DNA from: JANNBN01 sp031430595
Lineage (GTDB): Bacteria; Actinomycetota; Acidimicrobiia; Acidimicrobiales; JANYDT01
Reading direction: 5' to 3'
NCBI GenBank assembly: GCA_031430595.1
Contig: JANPBU010000007.1
Coordinates: forward strand, 1 to 64,000
DNA: 64,000 bases
The translations under genes and the position numbers were made by a program. Under the pieces are notes generated by a model. That model made no database searches. It saw nothing but the letters and a program-made list of their open reading frames with translations, and had not been told where the DNA came from. This document shows positions 15,183 to 24,725 of this stretch, one piece after another (position 1 is the stretch's first letter; each line of letters starts with the position of its first letter).

Positions 15183-15923
15183 TCAGTTGGAAAGCAGCGC
15201 GACCGAATCGCCAGGCAAATATCGGGTCGGGCCGTTGGGGCCGAACACGCTCACGGTTCCGCTCCCCATCACGGTCCAGTGATCGTTGCCACCAACCAGG
15301 GCGGTGTGCTCATCGATCCCTACCAACGTCAAACCGGGCTTCAGCATCGACTTGGCTCGTTCAACGAAACCCGAATCCCACCGGCCCATTTGATCAAAGT
15401 GAGGCATCACCGAAAGATGAGGAACAAGTGCCAACCCAGCATGAGGTGTCATCGAACCGCTTCGAACCGTCGGTGCCGTCGCCGACAACGCCATCGCCCC
15501 AGCGCTGCAACCGGCCAAGGCCGCACCGTTTTGCCAAGCTGCAACAATTGCGTTCCATACCAACGTGCCTCGCAACGTATTTGCTAGGTATCCAGGGTTT
15601 CCACCCGAGAGGTACACCAGCCCAACGTCTGCAATCAACCCGGCAAGGTCAGCATCGTTCGCAGTTTCGCGATCGATTACCGCAACTTCAACCGGTTCAA
15701 TTCCGAGGCTCTCGTAATGTTTACGGCCAAGCGAGAGCCAACGATTCACCGACTTCGACCCCTCTTCACCGGCCGCGGTCGCTAGCACCGCCACACGCTG
15801 AGTTCGGCCTTCAATCAACCACCTATCGACCGCAGCCATCCCCGGAAGAAATTCGCCGCTACCAACCAACGCAACGGGGGCAGCAACAGGTTGAAGGTTG
15901 TCCGGCTGAGAATTCATCGTCAT
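15183..15923 (-). CDS. peptidase S51 / cyanophycinase-like protein
   Basis: About 246 aa from the ATG at 15923 (15917 is an alternative). After PVALVGSGEFLPGM comes a class-I glutamine-amidotransferase-like fold with VYLSGGNPGYLAN and the nucleophile elbow AGCSAGAMAL; a Ser rather than a Cys sits at the elbow centre, as in peptidase E and cyanophycinase. HTALVGG near the C-terminus is consistent with the family. It may hydrolyse Asp-X dipeptides or a related substrate. The gene is divergent from an NTF2-like gene, with 66 nt between the starts. Confidence 0.8.
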   Translation of the reverse strand: MTMNSQPDNLQPVAAPVALVGSGEFLPGMAAVDRWLIEGRTQRVAVLATAAGEEGSKSVNRWLSLGRKHYESLGIEPVEVAVIDRETANDADLAGLIADVGLVYLSGGNPGYLANTLRGTLVWNAIVAAWQNGAALAGCSAGAMALSATAPTVRSGSMTPHAGLALVPHLSVMPHFDQMGRWDSGFVERAKSMLKPGLTLVGIDEHTALVGGNDHWTVMGSGTVSVFGPNGPTRYLPGDSVALLSN

Positions 15924-15989
15924 GGAACTTAGTTGCGAGAGCCGAACTACGCCGACCTCTTCGCCGTCCCGTACTTCGACCTCTAATGT

Positions 15990-16382
15990 GTGGCAATGCA
16001 ACATGCTCCGCTACTGGCCTGGCACCAAATCGTCACGAACAAAACCACGGAATCACTCGATTCGCTATTGGCCGACGACGTGGTGTTCGAATCACCAGTT
16101 GTGCACACGCCACAGCTCGGTAAAACAATCACAACGATGTACCTTCAAGCTGCGTTGAACGTGCTGAATAACGAAACGTTCACATACAGAAATGAGTGGG
16201 TTGGTAGCAACTCGGCAGTGCTCGAATTCACAACAACCGTAGAAGGGATCCGTATCAACGGGGTCGACCTGATCACATGGAATGAATCCGGTCAGATCAG
16301 CCACTTCAAGGTCATGGTCCGCCCGCTAAAAGCCATGAACATGCTCCACGCCATGATGGGTGCCCAACTGGATAGAACGTAA
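15990..16382 (+). CDS. SnoaL/NTF2-like protein
   Basis: 130 aa from GTG 15990 (ATG at 15996 is equally possible). The pattern of an N-terminal helix, TTESLDSLLADDVVFESPV, then long strands with VLEFTTTVEG and GVDLITWNESGQISHFKVMV, is the cone-shaped NTF2/SnoaL fold. Members are small isomerases, hydrolases or ligand-binding proteins; the C-terminal RPLKAMNMLH is common in members of unknown function. No substrate can be assigned. Confidence 0.78.
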   Translation: MAMQHAPLLAWHQIVTNKTTESLDSLLADDVVFESPVVHTPQLGKTITTMYLQAALNVLNNETFTYRNEWVGSNSAVLEFTTTVEGIRINGVDLITWNESGQISHFKVMVRPLKAMNMLHAMMGAQLDRT

Positions 16383-16393
16383 GGGCGCTCAGC

Positions 16394-16431
16394 GACGGGT
16401 TGGCCGAGCGACGGAACACGACCAACCCGTC
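16394..16431 (+). terminator. hairpin between the NTF2-like and adnA-like genes
   Basis: GACGGGTTGG and CCAACCCGTC form a perfect 10-bp stem with an 18-nt loop, 11 nt after the NTF2-like gene. No T-run follows, so termination is plausible but not certain. Confidence 0.4.
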
Positions 16432-16541
16432 AACACTGATAACGACTCTGTCGCTGATCAAAAGTCGCGAAACTCGCCAAGAAAGTCTGATCCCGTACGA
16501 ACACGATGAGAAATGACGCACCCCACCGGTACGCTTTACCT

Positions 16542-19079
16542 ATGGACGCAGATCTCAAGGCCACAGATCTCAACACCACAGATCTGGCAAGCACTGATCT
16601 AACAACCACACCGGTCGACGTTCTGGCATGGGCCAAAGCCGGGCCCCTGGCAGGTGACTGGAAGGCCATCATCTGGTGTGCCACCAACGCCAAGCAGATT
16701 CAGGTCGAACTCACGATCATCTCGGCTCGAATTGACCTGCTCAACATACAAGTAGTCACCCCGTTGACACTGGCCGTAAGTCAATCGAACGTTCGAGTGC
16801 TCACGAAAGAGGAACGCCGACCCCTGTTCGCCGAATTTCTTCGATCAAAAAAATCTCTACTCGGACCAACCCTCACCGACCTAACCAACCAACCCTCAGG
16901 CCCAGAAGAAATTGCTCACGCACTCGACACCGCCCGCCTTATGTCCGCCGGTGCCGAAGAGGTGTTGGTACATAGTCACGCCCACGAACACCAAGGCTGG
17001 GCCGAACTGGCCAGGCTGATTGACCCGTACACCGAAACCCTGAGACACCAACAACTTACTGATCAGGTTGGATGCCTCACGAACTTCGCATCGGAACTGC
17101 GTCAGAGCAACAACGTTGAACAATTCTGGAACCAAACGCCACACTTCCTCGCCCTCGAGATCGACCGTTTCAGCCAACCAGCGCTCAGAATGCTGACTTC
17201 GCTTTTGGGGCCATCTCGACCCACCGGCTACAACACCGCGGCAACGCTTCATGGCCTGCCAGACGCCCCAACGAACGGGGGCCAGTGGCTACGCAGGTTT
17301 GCTTCGTTTGCAACAACCAACACCCCGACTGTTTACGACGACACGAAATCACTCCCCCAGCTCATTCAGGTCAAGCATCCAGCAATGGAAGCCGAGGCGG
17401 TTATCGGCGAACTCGACCGGGCACACGACAAAGGCCTTCCTTGGACGTCCATGTTCGTCGTGTCTCCATCGACTCGCGGACGCCTTCGAGGTGTCTCGCG
17501 AGCAGCTGCGCGGGCCGGAATTCCCATTCAAGGAAACCCACCGCCACGCCTTGATGGCCCGATCGTCGACCTCATTACTGATCTTGCAGCGGGCCCCGAA
17601 TGGCTCGACGAAAAGGTGACTATCGCGCCATCAGAATTCGTACGCACACAGATTGCTCGCTTCCTACCAGATCTCGGACAACGCGATGATGACGTAATCG
17701 ACACAGCCCTGGGGTTGGTTCGACACGCCGAGTTGAACGACGCACTCTCGCTGGAGGATTGGGTACTCACCCTCGATCAATCGCCTGCTGCCCCGATTCC
17801 CTCCTCCTTAGGATCTGCGAACGCTGTCACATTAACAACCATCGATGAACTGCATGACCTACTCGCAACCCGAACCACGGAAGCCGTAGCAGTACCCCCA
17901 CTCGTCATCGTCGTTGGTTGTGTTGAAGGGGAATTTCCCGCCCGACCTGTCCGAACCGCGTTTCCGCCCTACGTTCTTGATGGGCCGAGCGACGAGCCCG
18001 ATCGTATTGCTGCACACATGGCGTCTGAGCGGTGGAAGCTCGACGCAATCAAACACCATCACTCAACACTCACCCTGATCTCGGCCCCCGACCCCGGTGT
18101 ACTGGTTAGCCGATTCGCTGAAGGCATTGAAAAACGTCCACCAACTTGGAAGCCCCGTTTCATTGACCAAACCCGGTGGAACCCTTCGCTGGCAGTCACG
18201 GTAAACAACGCACCGTTGGTTCCAGAACAGAAACTCAGCCTCTCAGCAACCCAACTCACCATGTTTGAGAATTGCCCGTGGCAATACACGGTGCAGTACC
18301 GCTTGGGGCTTCGAACCGAAGGAGGCGTTTCTGCCAGATTCGGAAGCTATGTGCACGAAGTGTTAGAGACATTTCTGACCCCGGTCGCCACACAGCATGC
18401 CCACGAACTACGAGAACTACCAGAACCACCAGAACCACCAGAACCCATCGAGCATTCCTTGGAAGGCCTACTCACCCTCGCGAAGCGTATGTGGACTGAC
18501 GATATTGTCGACCACGCTTCCCAGTCTGACGACTTTCATCGACGAGCGGTCGACCAATTCACCAGCTGGTGGGAACGCGAAGGTTCGCGTCTCGTGACCT
18601 CAGGCGAGGTGGCATTCGTCGAGTACCCGTTCAATATTGCGATTGGCGATCATCGACTCAAGGGTTTTATTGACCGCATCGACCAAACCCCGTCTGGCAA
18701 CGTCGCTATCGTCGACTACAAAACCGGTGCAGCCAAAACCGCTGCCCAGGTCGGTGACGACTTACAACTTGCCACGTATCACCTTGCAGCGGTGCTTGAC
18801 CCAACCATCGCAACCCTCGGAAAGGTTGAATCGCTCTCGCTCAACTACTTAAAGGATGCACGAGAAATTCGACAACCAATCGTGGAAGGGCACGAACTGG
18901 TAACACAAGCACGCATACAGTCTTTGGTCGATGAAATTCTCGATGAGTCTCACGAACCATCAACCCACGCAAACTGCGACTACTGCGACCTCTACCGTCT
19001 GTGCGATTTACAACTCGCCGGTCGACCCGTCCCGATTCAACTTCGTCCCGATTCAACTTCAGCAGGCCCGACAAAGTGA
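16542..19079 (+). CDS. AdnA/AddB-like subunit with PD-(D/E)XK nuclease
   Basis: 845 aa from ATG 16542. The N-terminus shows no Walker A motif. A helicase-like core remains (VVIVVGCVEGEFPARP as a motif V/VI region; GRLRGVSRAAARAGIPIQ as in AddB/RecC-type folds). The C-terminal nuclease has SLSATQLTMFENCPWQY, VHEVLETF, LKGFIDRID, VAIVDYKTG and a final CDYCDLYRLC. The first Cys in CPWQY and the three late Cys can form the [4Fe-4S] cluster typical of AddB and AdnA nucleases. The gene overlaps the helicase gene by 4 nt (GTGA). It should act with it in double-strand-break end resection. Its N-terminus has a small TDL-x3-TDL repeat and the linker an EPPEPPEP repeat. Confidence 0.82.
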   Translation: MDADLKATDLNTTDLASTDLTTTPVDVLAWAKAGPLAGDWKAIIWCATNAKQIQVELTIISARIDLLNIQVVTPLTLAVSQSNVRVLTKEERRPLFAEFLRSKKSLLGPTLTDLTNQPSGPEEIAHALDTARLMSAGAEEVLVHSHAHEHQGWAELARLIDPYTETLRHQQLTDQVGCLTNFASELRQSNNVEQFWNQTPHFLALEIDRFSQPALRMLTSLLGPSRPTGYNTAATLHGLPDAPTNGGQWLRRFASFATTNTPTVYDDTKSLPQLIQVKHPAMEAEAVIGELDRAHDKGLPWTSMFVVSPSTRGRLRGVSRAAARAGIPIQGNPPPRLDGPIVDLITDLAAGPEWLDEKVTIAPSEFVRTQIARFLPDLGQRDDDVIDTALGLVRHAELNDALSLEDWVLTLDQSPAAPIPSSLGSANAVTLTTIDELHDLLATRTTEAVAVPPLVIVVGCVEGEFPARPVRTAFPPYVLDGPSDEPDRIAAHMASERWKLDAIKHHHSTLTLISAPDPGVLVSRFAEGIEKRPPTWKPRFIDQTRWNPSLAVTVNNAPLVPEQKLSLSATQLTMFENCPWQYTVQYRLGLRTEGGVSARFGSYVHEVLETFLTPVATQHAHELRELPEPPEPPEPIEHSLEGLLTLAKRMWTDDIVDHASQSDDFHRRAVDQFTSWWEREGSRLVTSGEVAFVEYPFNIAIGDHRLKGFIDRIDQTPSGNVAIVDYKTGAAKTAAQVGDDLQLATYHLAAVLDPTIATLGKVESLSLNYLKDAREIRQPIVEGHELVTQARIQSLVDEILDESHEPSTHANCDYCDLYRLCDLQLAGRPVPIQLRPDSTSAGPTK

Positions 19080-22000
19080 CTGATCCCAAAGCCCGTAGCT
19101 TCACGGTTCAGCAGCTCGAAGCGATCAACTATCCAGGGGCGACTCAACTCATTATCGCTGGTGCGGGGTCTGGCAAAACTACCGTGATGTCCGAGCGAAT
19201 TACCTATCTCGCACAAACCATTGAACCTCGCCAAATTCTTGGCCTCACCTTTTCGAACAAGGCAGCCGCACACCTGCGCACCTCGATTTCGCAGCGACTC
19301 GGCCCCGATAGCGACGTCACGATTTCGACTTACCACGGGTTTGGCGCATCGCTGGTTACGCGAAACGCCAAAGCCCTTGGGTTCTTTGACGCGAATCAAC
19401 GAGTCAACCGTGCACCCCGGCTCATCGACTTTGCCCAGTCACTCCAGCTACTTTTCGACATTTTTGAATCGGCAGAATTTCACCAACGCAAAACCGGGAA
19501 CCCTCTTTTCATTCTTCGTGAAGCGCTTCAGCTTTCAAGTCGCCTCAGCGATCACCTAGTTGATCCTCTCTCGGTGACCACCGATTCCTTCAACCTCAAC
19601 GAAAACTCAAACACGTTAGAAGAGCTACGCAAAGCCGCTCGTAGTCGAGCTGAACTCATCCCCCTCATCGAGAGTTACCGAACTCGCAAACGCGAACTCG
19701 GCCTCATTGACTACGACGATCAAATCAGGCTGGCTGTTGAAGCGGTTACTCATATAGAAGGGGTTGGCGACGAGCTTCGTCGCACATACTCGGCGGTGTT
19801 GCTTGACGAATATCAAGACACCAACTTCGCTCAGCGTCGGCTTCTTCAATTGATATTCGCGCAGAGTAACCAAGCCATCACAGCCGTTGGCGACGATATG
19901 CAAAGTATCTACGCGTTTCGTGGTGCACATCTCAGCAACCTTCATAACTTCGCCAATCATTTCGGCCAACCGACAACCATTGATGTTCCCTCGATAGAGA
20001 CTCAAACCCTGTCGCAAAGTTTCCGCAACGACCGCCGGATTCTTGAGTTGGCAAATCGGATGCAGCGCGAAGTTCCCGGGGCGCAACCCAAAGTACTGAC
20101 GGCCAGAGAAGACGCTGACGACGGCGAACTCAGCCTGTTCCTAGCCAGCGATTCGTGGGAAGAAGCCCGAACCGTCGCTACGCATATCAAGCAGCTTCGC
20201 GACGCCGGTACGCCCCTCACCGAAATTGCGATCCTGTGCCGCAAACGGCGACTCATCCCCCCACTTGTCGACGCACTCGACGCGCAAAACATTGCTGTTG
20301 AAGTACTCGGTATTGGCGGCCTGCTTGCTCGCCCCGAAATCGTGGAACTGTGCTGCTGGCTAGACACCATTGCTTATCCACAGGAACGCACCACCGCAGT
20401 ATCTGTTGTGCGACTGCTGCGAGGTGAACGCTACCGAATCGGCGTTCACGACCTAGCCGTACTCGGCCGGTCGGGTGGCATCGAGATTGGGTTAAGTACG
20501 CTCAATAGCCTCCCCAACCTTTCGGTCGAGGCTTTCAAACGAATGCAACAATTCGTTTCGGAACGTTCTGATCTGCGAACTGCCGCCAGCCAACTCGGCC
20601 TGGTTGAGCTGATCGAACATGTGCTGGCCAAAACTGGCTTGTGGGACGCCGTTGACGGAGATCGCCCAATGGAAAATCTCGCCCGCTTTCTGCACGTGGC
20701 CGATCACTTTCGACCGTTACAGGGCCGACGTTCGCTGGTCGAATTCCTGATGTGGCTCCAAGTGATGGACGATGCAGAGGAAGATCTGTCAGAAGCAGTC
20801 GGCGACACCCAAGACGCCGTGCAAATCATGACCATTCACCAAGCCAAAGGGCTTGAGTTTGACCACGTGATTATTCCCGGGCTGAGCGGATCAAAAACAT
20901 CCCGAATTTTCCCTGACACGAGTCGAGCCGAGTTCCCTCCGACGTTCGGAGCCAGCCTTCCGTGGTGGCTTCGCGAAGATAACGAAGGCGTTGATGTTGC
21001 GCCGACCACACAGCCAGCGTTGAAACAACTTCGGGTGGCAAACACTGCCCGCCAAGAAGCTGAAGAGTGGCGGTTGTTCTACGTAGCCACAACGCGAGCA
21101 CGGCACTCAGTGTTGTTCACCGCGGCTCACTGGTACTTTGAAACCCAAACCCCGCAGGGGCCATCCCAGTTTTACCACTGGCTCGTTCAGCAAAGTGACC
21201 TCGTCGTGTCCCTCGGAACCTCACAACCAGCTCCGTCATCCCCAGGTATTGGTGACAAAGAACGGCGGGCCGAAAAGGCGAAAGAACGCCGAAACGAGGC
21301 CGATCGTATGCCCGCACCAACCGCCCGCCGTAAGGGCCGAAAAGCTATTCATACTGATCAAATTGGAATGCTGCTTCCTGCGGCTGCCCCCGAACCGATT
21401 CGTGCTGCAACACCGGTGAGCCTTCCGGTTTCTGCGATTGTTTCGTTAACCCGCTGCGCCCGCCAGTTTCATTGGACCCACATTCGCCCGATGCCGCGCC
21501 GTTCGTCGAGTTCTGCGATTCTCGGAACACAAATCCATAGCTGGATAGAGCAAATAGGTAAAGGGCAGGGCTCGCTTTTCGCCAGTTCCACGAAGGCAGC
21601 CGAGCGACCGGGCCAATCACCGAACCAACCACTCAGCCAATCGTTCAGCCAATCGCCGAACCTGCTGCCCACGCAGGACGAAGCACTTCCCGATCTGCTG
21701 CGGCAAAGCTTCTTAAATTCGATGTATGCCGAACAGCTTCCATCTCGCATCGAGCATCCAATTGCGCTCTTCGAAGACGGCATGGTCATCCGTGGGCGAG
21801 TCGATGCCGCCTATACCGAGCCCGACAACACGGTTCATGTAGTCGACTTCAAAACCGGTCGCCCAATCGACGCAGATGATCCGGCCCGTTCCACCCAACT
21901 CGACCTCTACGGTTTGGCCGCACTTCGAACCTGGGGTGCCGGTGAACACCAATTGCGAACATCGGCTGCGTACTTACGTCATGATGGCACCGGTGTCGAC

Positions 22001-22165
22001 AGCCATTCGCAAAACTGGTCACCTGCTCGAACCACCCAAGTTGAGGCGCTACTCATGTCATCGGTGCAGCGTATCGAAGGCGGAGACCGCCAGCCAAACG
22101 TCGGGTCGTGGTGTCAACGATGTCCGTTCCTTGACAACTGCCCAGAAGGCAGGAAGCGTTCGTGA
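19076..22165 (+). CDS. UvrD-like helicase-nuclease (AdnB-like)
   Basis: 1029 aa from the GTG at 19076, chosen for its GTGA overlap with the preceding stop. All superfamily 1A motifs are visible: Walker A AGAGSGKTT, LTFSNKAA (Ia), LLDEYQDTN (II), AVGDDMQSIYAFRGA (III), IHQAKGLEFDHVI (V) and LFYVATTRARH (VI). After a basic linker and Ser/Gln/Pro repeats comes a RecB-type nuclease: SLTRCARQFHW, GTQIHSWIE, IRGRVDAAY, VHVVDFKTGRP and CQRCPFLDNC (cluster Cys). In mycobacteria AdnAB is the resection motor-nuclease; here this subunit has the only visible motor. The downstream gene is also coupled (GTGA). Confidence 0.9.
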   Translation: MTDPKARSFTVQQLEAINYPGATQLIIAGAGSGKTTVMSERITYLAQTIEPRQILGLTFSNKAAAHLRTSISQRLGPDSDVTISTYHGFGASLVTRNAKALGFFDANQRVNRAPRLIDFAQSLQLLFDIFESAEFHQRKTGNPLFILREALQLSSRLSDHLVDPLSVTTDSFNLNENSNTLEELRKAARSRAELIPLIESYRTRKRELGLIDYDDQIRLAVEAVTHIEGVGDELRRTYSAVLLDEYQDTNFAQRRLLQLIFAQSNQAITAVGDDMQSIYAFRGAHLSNLHNFANHFGQPTTIDVPSIETQTLSQSFRNDRRILELANRMQREVPGAQPKVLTAREDADDGELSLFLASDSWEEARTVATHIKQLRDAGTPLTEIAILCRKRRLIPPLVDALDAQNIAVEVLGIGGLLARPEIVELCCWLDTIAYPQERTTAVSVVRLLRGERYRIGVHDLAVLGRSGGIEIGLSTLNSLPNLSVEAFKRMQQFVSERSDLRTAASQLGLVELIEHVLAKTGLWDAVDGDRPMENLARFLHVADHFRPLQGRRSLVEFLMWLQVMDDAEEDLSEAVGDTQDAVQIMTIHQAKGLEFDHVIIPGLSGSKTSRIFPDTSRAEFPPTFGASLPWWLREDNEGVDVAPTTQPALKQLRVANTARQEAEEWRLFYVATTRARHSVLFTAAHWYFETQTPQGPSQFYHWLVQQSDLVVSLGTSQPAPSSPGIGDKERRAEKAKERRNEADRMPAPTARRKGRKAIHTDQIGMLLPAAAPEPIRAATPVSLPVSAIVSLTRCARQFHWTHIRPMPRRSSSSAILGTQIHSWIEQIGKGQGSLFASSTKAAERPGQSPNQPLSQSFSQSPNLLPTQDEALPDLLRQSFLNSMYAEQLPSRIEHPIALFEDGMVIRGRVDAAYTEPDNTVHVVDFKTGRPIDADDPARSTQLDLYGLAALRTWGAGEHQLRTSAAYLRHDGTGVDSHSQNWSPARTTQVEALLMSSVQRIEGGDRQPNVGSWCQRCPFLDNCPEGRKRS

Positions 22166-23001
22166 CTGAGCAGCGAGATATTGGCCCATGGTGGTTGACA
22201 CCGTGGATCGAAACGGTAGGTGAACATAACAGTGCGGTCGATCTAACCCGTGCTGCGCTCTTCCTCAGCGCTCATGGCTGCCAACAACTTCGGTCGATCA
22301 TCGACGTCGGCAACCAACTAGAGCGCATCGATCGACTGACCGAGCTCGCGTCAATCCCCCACCTCGGAAACTCAAACTTCGATGCGTGGCACCGACTCTG
22401 CTTTGAAACGCTTCGGTTAAACGGAAATCACGTCGACTTCCATGATCCCCGAAACTCGTACCTTCCCGACATCATGACCCGCCGAGTCGGCCTTCCTATC
22501 GGGCTCAGCGTTTTAGCTCTTGAGCTCGGACAACGCCTCGGGGTTGATTGCTGGGGCGTTGGAATGCCCGGCCATTTTCTCATTGGGGCCAGACGAGTAC
22601 TTGGAGGTGACGAGGTGTTCATTGATGCCTTTGACGGCGGAAACATCCTTGACGCAGACGGATGCCGTGACAAGTATGAACAGCTTTTCGGGGTCGACCG
22701 GCCCTGGTCAAATGACCTTCTCAGGCCGACCGACGGCTTCATGATGTTAATTCGCATGGTTGCAAACCTCAAACAGCACGCTGCCCGGCGACGAGACCTC
22801 ACGACGTTGTGCGACCTCGCCCGCCTCCGCTGGTTTCTTCCCGGAATGGTCATCGACGAGGGACGCGAACTCGTTCGACTCTGCACCGCGCTCGGCGCTC
22901 TCGACGAGGCACCGATCTGGCTCGATCGCTTAGTTGCTCGATTCGATCAGTATCCAGGGTTCGATACCGACCGGCGAATCCTCACTGCGGCGCTTAACTA
23001 A
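22162..23001 (+). CDS. SirB1 / transglutaminase-like family protein
   Basis: 279 aa. The central block YLPDIMTRRVGLPIGLSVLA, then LGVDCWGVGMPGHFLIGARR, is the transglutaminase-like core of SirB1/YchA proteins, with the Cys-Trp and His-Phe-Leu elements. The C-terminal part is helical, TPR-like (LCTALGALDEAPIWLDRL). Function in actinobacteria is not known. The GTG start overlaps the stop of the helicase gene, so it is expressed with the AdnAB-like pair, which may suggest a link to repair or simply compaction. Confidence 0.83.
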   Translation: MTEQRDIGPWWLTPWIETVGEHNSAVDLTRAALFLSAHGCQQLRSIIDVGNQLERIDRLTELASIPHLGNSNFDAWHRLCFETLRLNGNHVDFHDPRNSYLPDIMTRRVGLPIGLSVLALELGQRLGVDCWGVGMPGHFLIGARRVLGGDEVFIDAFDGGNILDADGCRDKYEQLFGVDRPWSNDLLRPTDGFMMLIRMVANLKQHAARRRDLTTLCDLARLRWFLPGMVIDEGRELVRLCTALGALDEAPIWLDRLVARFDQYPGFDTDRRILTAALN

Positions 23002-23009
23002 TTTGTTGG

Positions 23010-23912
23010 TCACTTTCCGGCAGCAAGTGCACCGGCGAGCGCTCGCGTTGCGCAGATTTCATCTGCTGTACCGAAGGCCGAAACAATGAACTCAGTCGCC
23101 CCACACCCAGAAATTTCAGCGATACGTGCACGTACGGTTTCTTCATTTCCAATAACAGCAATGTCCGCTGGGCCAGCTGCACCTTCACGGTTAAGCATGG
23201 CCCGATAGCTCGGCAACTGTCCGTAGATAGCGTATTCCTTCGACGCCCGGTCGCGTGCGCCATCGACATCACTCGTCAGGCATACCGGCAACCCGAGTAC
23301 CGTCGCCGGTGTAGGTCGACCCGCAGCTTCGGCCGCAGCATGCATCGTTGGAATAATGTGCGACGCCGTCGTTTTCGGACCGGTCATCCAAAGAATCGTT
23401 CCGTCGGCAAGCGAGCCAGCAAGTTCAAGCATTTTCGGGGCCATCGCCGCGATCATTACTGGGAAGTCGGACGAGCCCGGAACCGTAATCTCACCACGAC
23501 CAGTAATCGTCTTTCCAGCATGACTTACCTTTCCATGTCGAACCAGCGGCAACAACACATCAAGGTAATCGCGCATATGAATGGCTGGTTTGTCGAACGA
23601 AAACCCGAACATTCCTTCGATCACCACTTTGTGTGACAACCCGATACCAAGAGTAAAACGGTCTCCAAGTACCGATTGGGTCGACTTCGCCTGCTGAGCC
23701 ATGAGCATTGGATGCCGCGGATATGTCGGGATCACAGATGTTCCAAAATGCAGGGCTGGGACTTCACGCCCCGCAACAGCAATCGCAATCAGCGCGTCAA
23801 CCCCAAAGATCTGTGGAAGCCAGAGCGAGGTAAACCCCTGCTCGACCGCTACGTGACATTCATCGACAAACGATGGGATCGAGGACGCAAAGTGGAAAAG
23901 AGAAATTCGCAT
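23010..23912 (-). CDS. LLM-class F420-dependent oxidoreductase
   Basis: 300 aa from ATG 23912 (MRISLFHF), which fits the first strand of the luciferase-like TIM barrel. Characteristic parts are HFGTSVIPTYPRHPMLMAQQ, DRFTLGIGLSHK (the G-I-G-x-S loop), IAAMAPKMLELAGSLADG and TILWMTG. The family uses F420 or FMN; the F420 synthesis genes cofD and cofE in this window support F420 (inference). It is convergent with the SirB1 gene and divergent from a TetR-like gene, which may regulate it. The substrate is unknown. Confidence 0.88.
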   Translation of the reverse strand: MRISLFHFASSIPSFVDECHVAVEQGFTSLWLPQIFGVDALIAIAVAGREVPALHFGTSVIPTYPRHPMLMAQQAKSTQSVLGDRFTLGIGLSHKVVIEGMFGFSFDKPAIHMRDYLDVLLPLVRHGKVSHAGKTITGRGEITVPGSSDFPVMIAAMAPKMLELAGSLADGTILWMTGPKTTASHIIPTMHAAAEAAGRPTPATVLGLPVCLTSDVDGARDRASKEYAIYGQLPSYRAMLNREGAAGPADIAVIGNEETVRARIAEISGCGATEFIVSAFGTADEICATRALAGALAAGK

Positions 23913-23976
23913 TGCGGAAAAGTACCCCAATCGTAACGACTTTTGTTTTCGTTCCTAACTTCGTACACTCAGAGGG

Positions 23977-24666
23977 GTGAGACGGCAAATCGACGATACC
24001 CGAAAACAGTTTTTAGCGGAAGGCCGCAGAATGCTTCTCAAACAGGGCATTCCAGTGACAATTGGTAACATCCGTTTAGTTGACGTCGCAAAAAATATTG
24101 GCCGAACAACCGGTGCCAGTTACAACATTTGGCCTGCCCAAGAAGACTTTCACCGTGAACTTGCCATTGAGCTAGCCGAACAGGCTGACTGGCTCGAAAC
24201 CGGCTACTCAGGAGCCGACACCGACGCGATGATTCTTGCCGGTGCGGGTCTGCCTGACGTTATTCGTGTGTTTGCCAACCAGTACCTTGAAGCGGTGGCT
24301 TCCGGTCGCGAGTTTCTGACATTTATTCATTTTTGGTCAGTTGCGCTCGATGACCCGCCGGTTCGAGCAGCCATTCGCAAGGGCTACGACGGTTTTCAAG
24401 AGAAGCTCAAGTGCAGTTACGAAACGCTTCTTGCGCACTACGGCCTTGAGATGACCCCACCGTTTACAGTCGACGACCTTACCGTTTCGATGGCAGCGGT
24501 CACCGAAGGGTTTCTGCTTCGCTACAGCGTTGACCCCGATCGCGTTCGAACTGACCTCCGACGAGAAGATCGCCCGGATGCCCCCGACGGGTGGTCACTG
24601 TACGGGTGTGCGTTAGAACGCACGATCACTGCGATGACCCGGCCCATCACCAGCCTTGCTCACTAA
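23977..24666 (+). CDS. TetR-like transcriptional regulator
   Basis: 229 aa from a GTG. The N-terminal 60 residues have the TetR layout: FLAEGRRMLLKQGIPVTIGN (helix 1), VDVAKNIGRTTGASYNIW (helices 2-3) and FHRELAIELA. The helix-turn-helix is somewhat divergent, with NIW instead of the usual F-x-N-K. The C-terminal two thirds are helical and ligand-binding, with no known specificity. The divergent oxidoreductase gene 64 nt away is the likely target. Confidence 0.75.
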   Translation: MRRQIDDTRKQFLAEGRRMLLKQGIPVTIGNIRLVDVAKNIGRTTGASYNIWPAQEDFHRELAIELAEQADWLETGYSGADTDAMILAGAGLPDVIRVFANQYLEAVASGREFLTFIHFWSVALDDPPVRAAIRKGYDGFQEKLKCSYETLLAHYGLEMTPPFTVDDLTVSMAAVTEGFLLRYSVDPDRVRTDLRREDRPDAPDGWSLYGCALERTITAMTRPITSLAH

Positions 24667-24677
24667 TTGGAGGAATT

Positions 24678-24694
24678 CCGGCTTATTAAGCCGG
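24678..24694. terminator. 17-nt palindrome between convergent genes
   Basis: CCGGCTTA-T-TAAGCCGG lies 12 nt after the TetR-like gene and 32 nt from the end of the nucleotidase gene. No T-run is present on either side, so it may be a hairpin end structure or a protein site. Confidence 0.35.
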
Positions 24695-24725
24695 CGGGGG
24701 TGCGAGGGCGGGTGCGGGGTGCGGG

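Noticed and set aside
18397..18450. Short tandem CCAGAACCA units resembling a repeat array
   Set aside because: They are in-frame codons for an EPPEPPEP linker in the AdnA-like protein, not a CRISPR or regulatory array. No CRISPR-like array was seen in the window.
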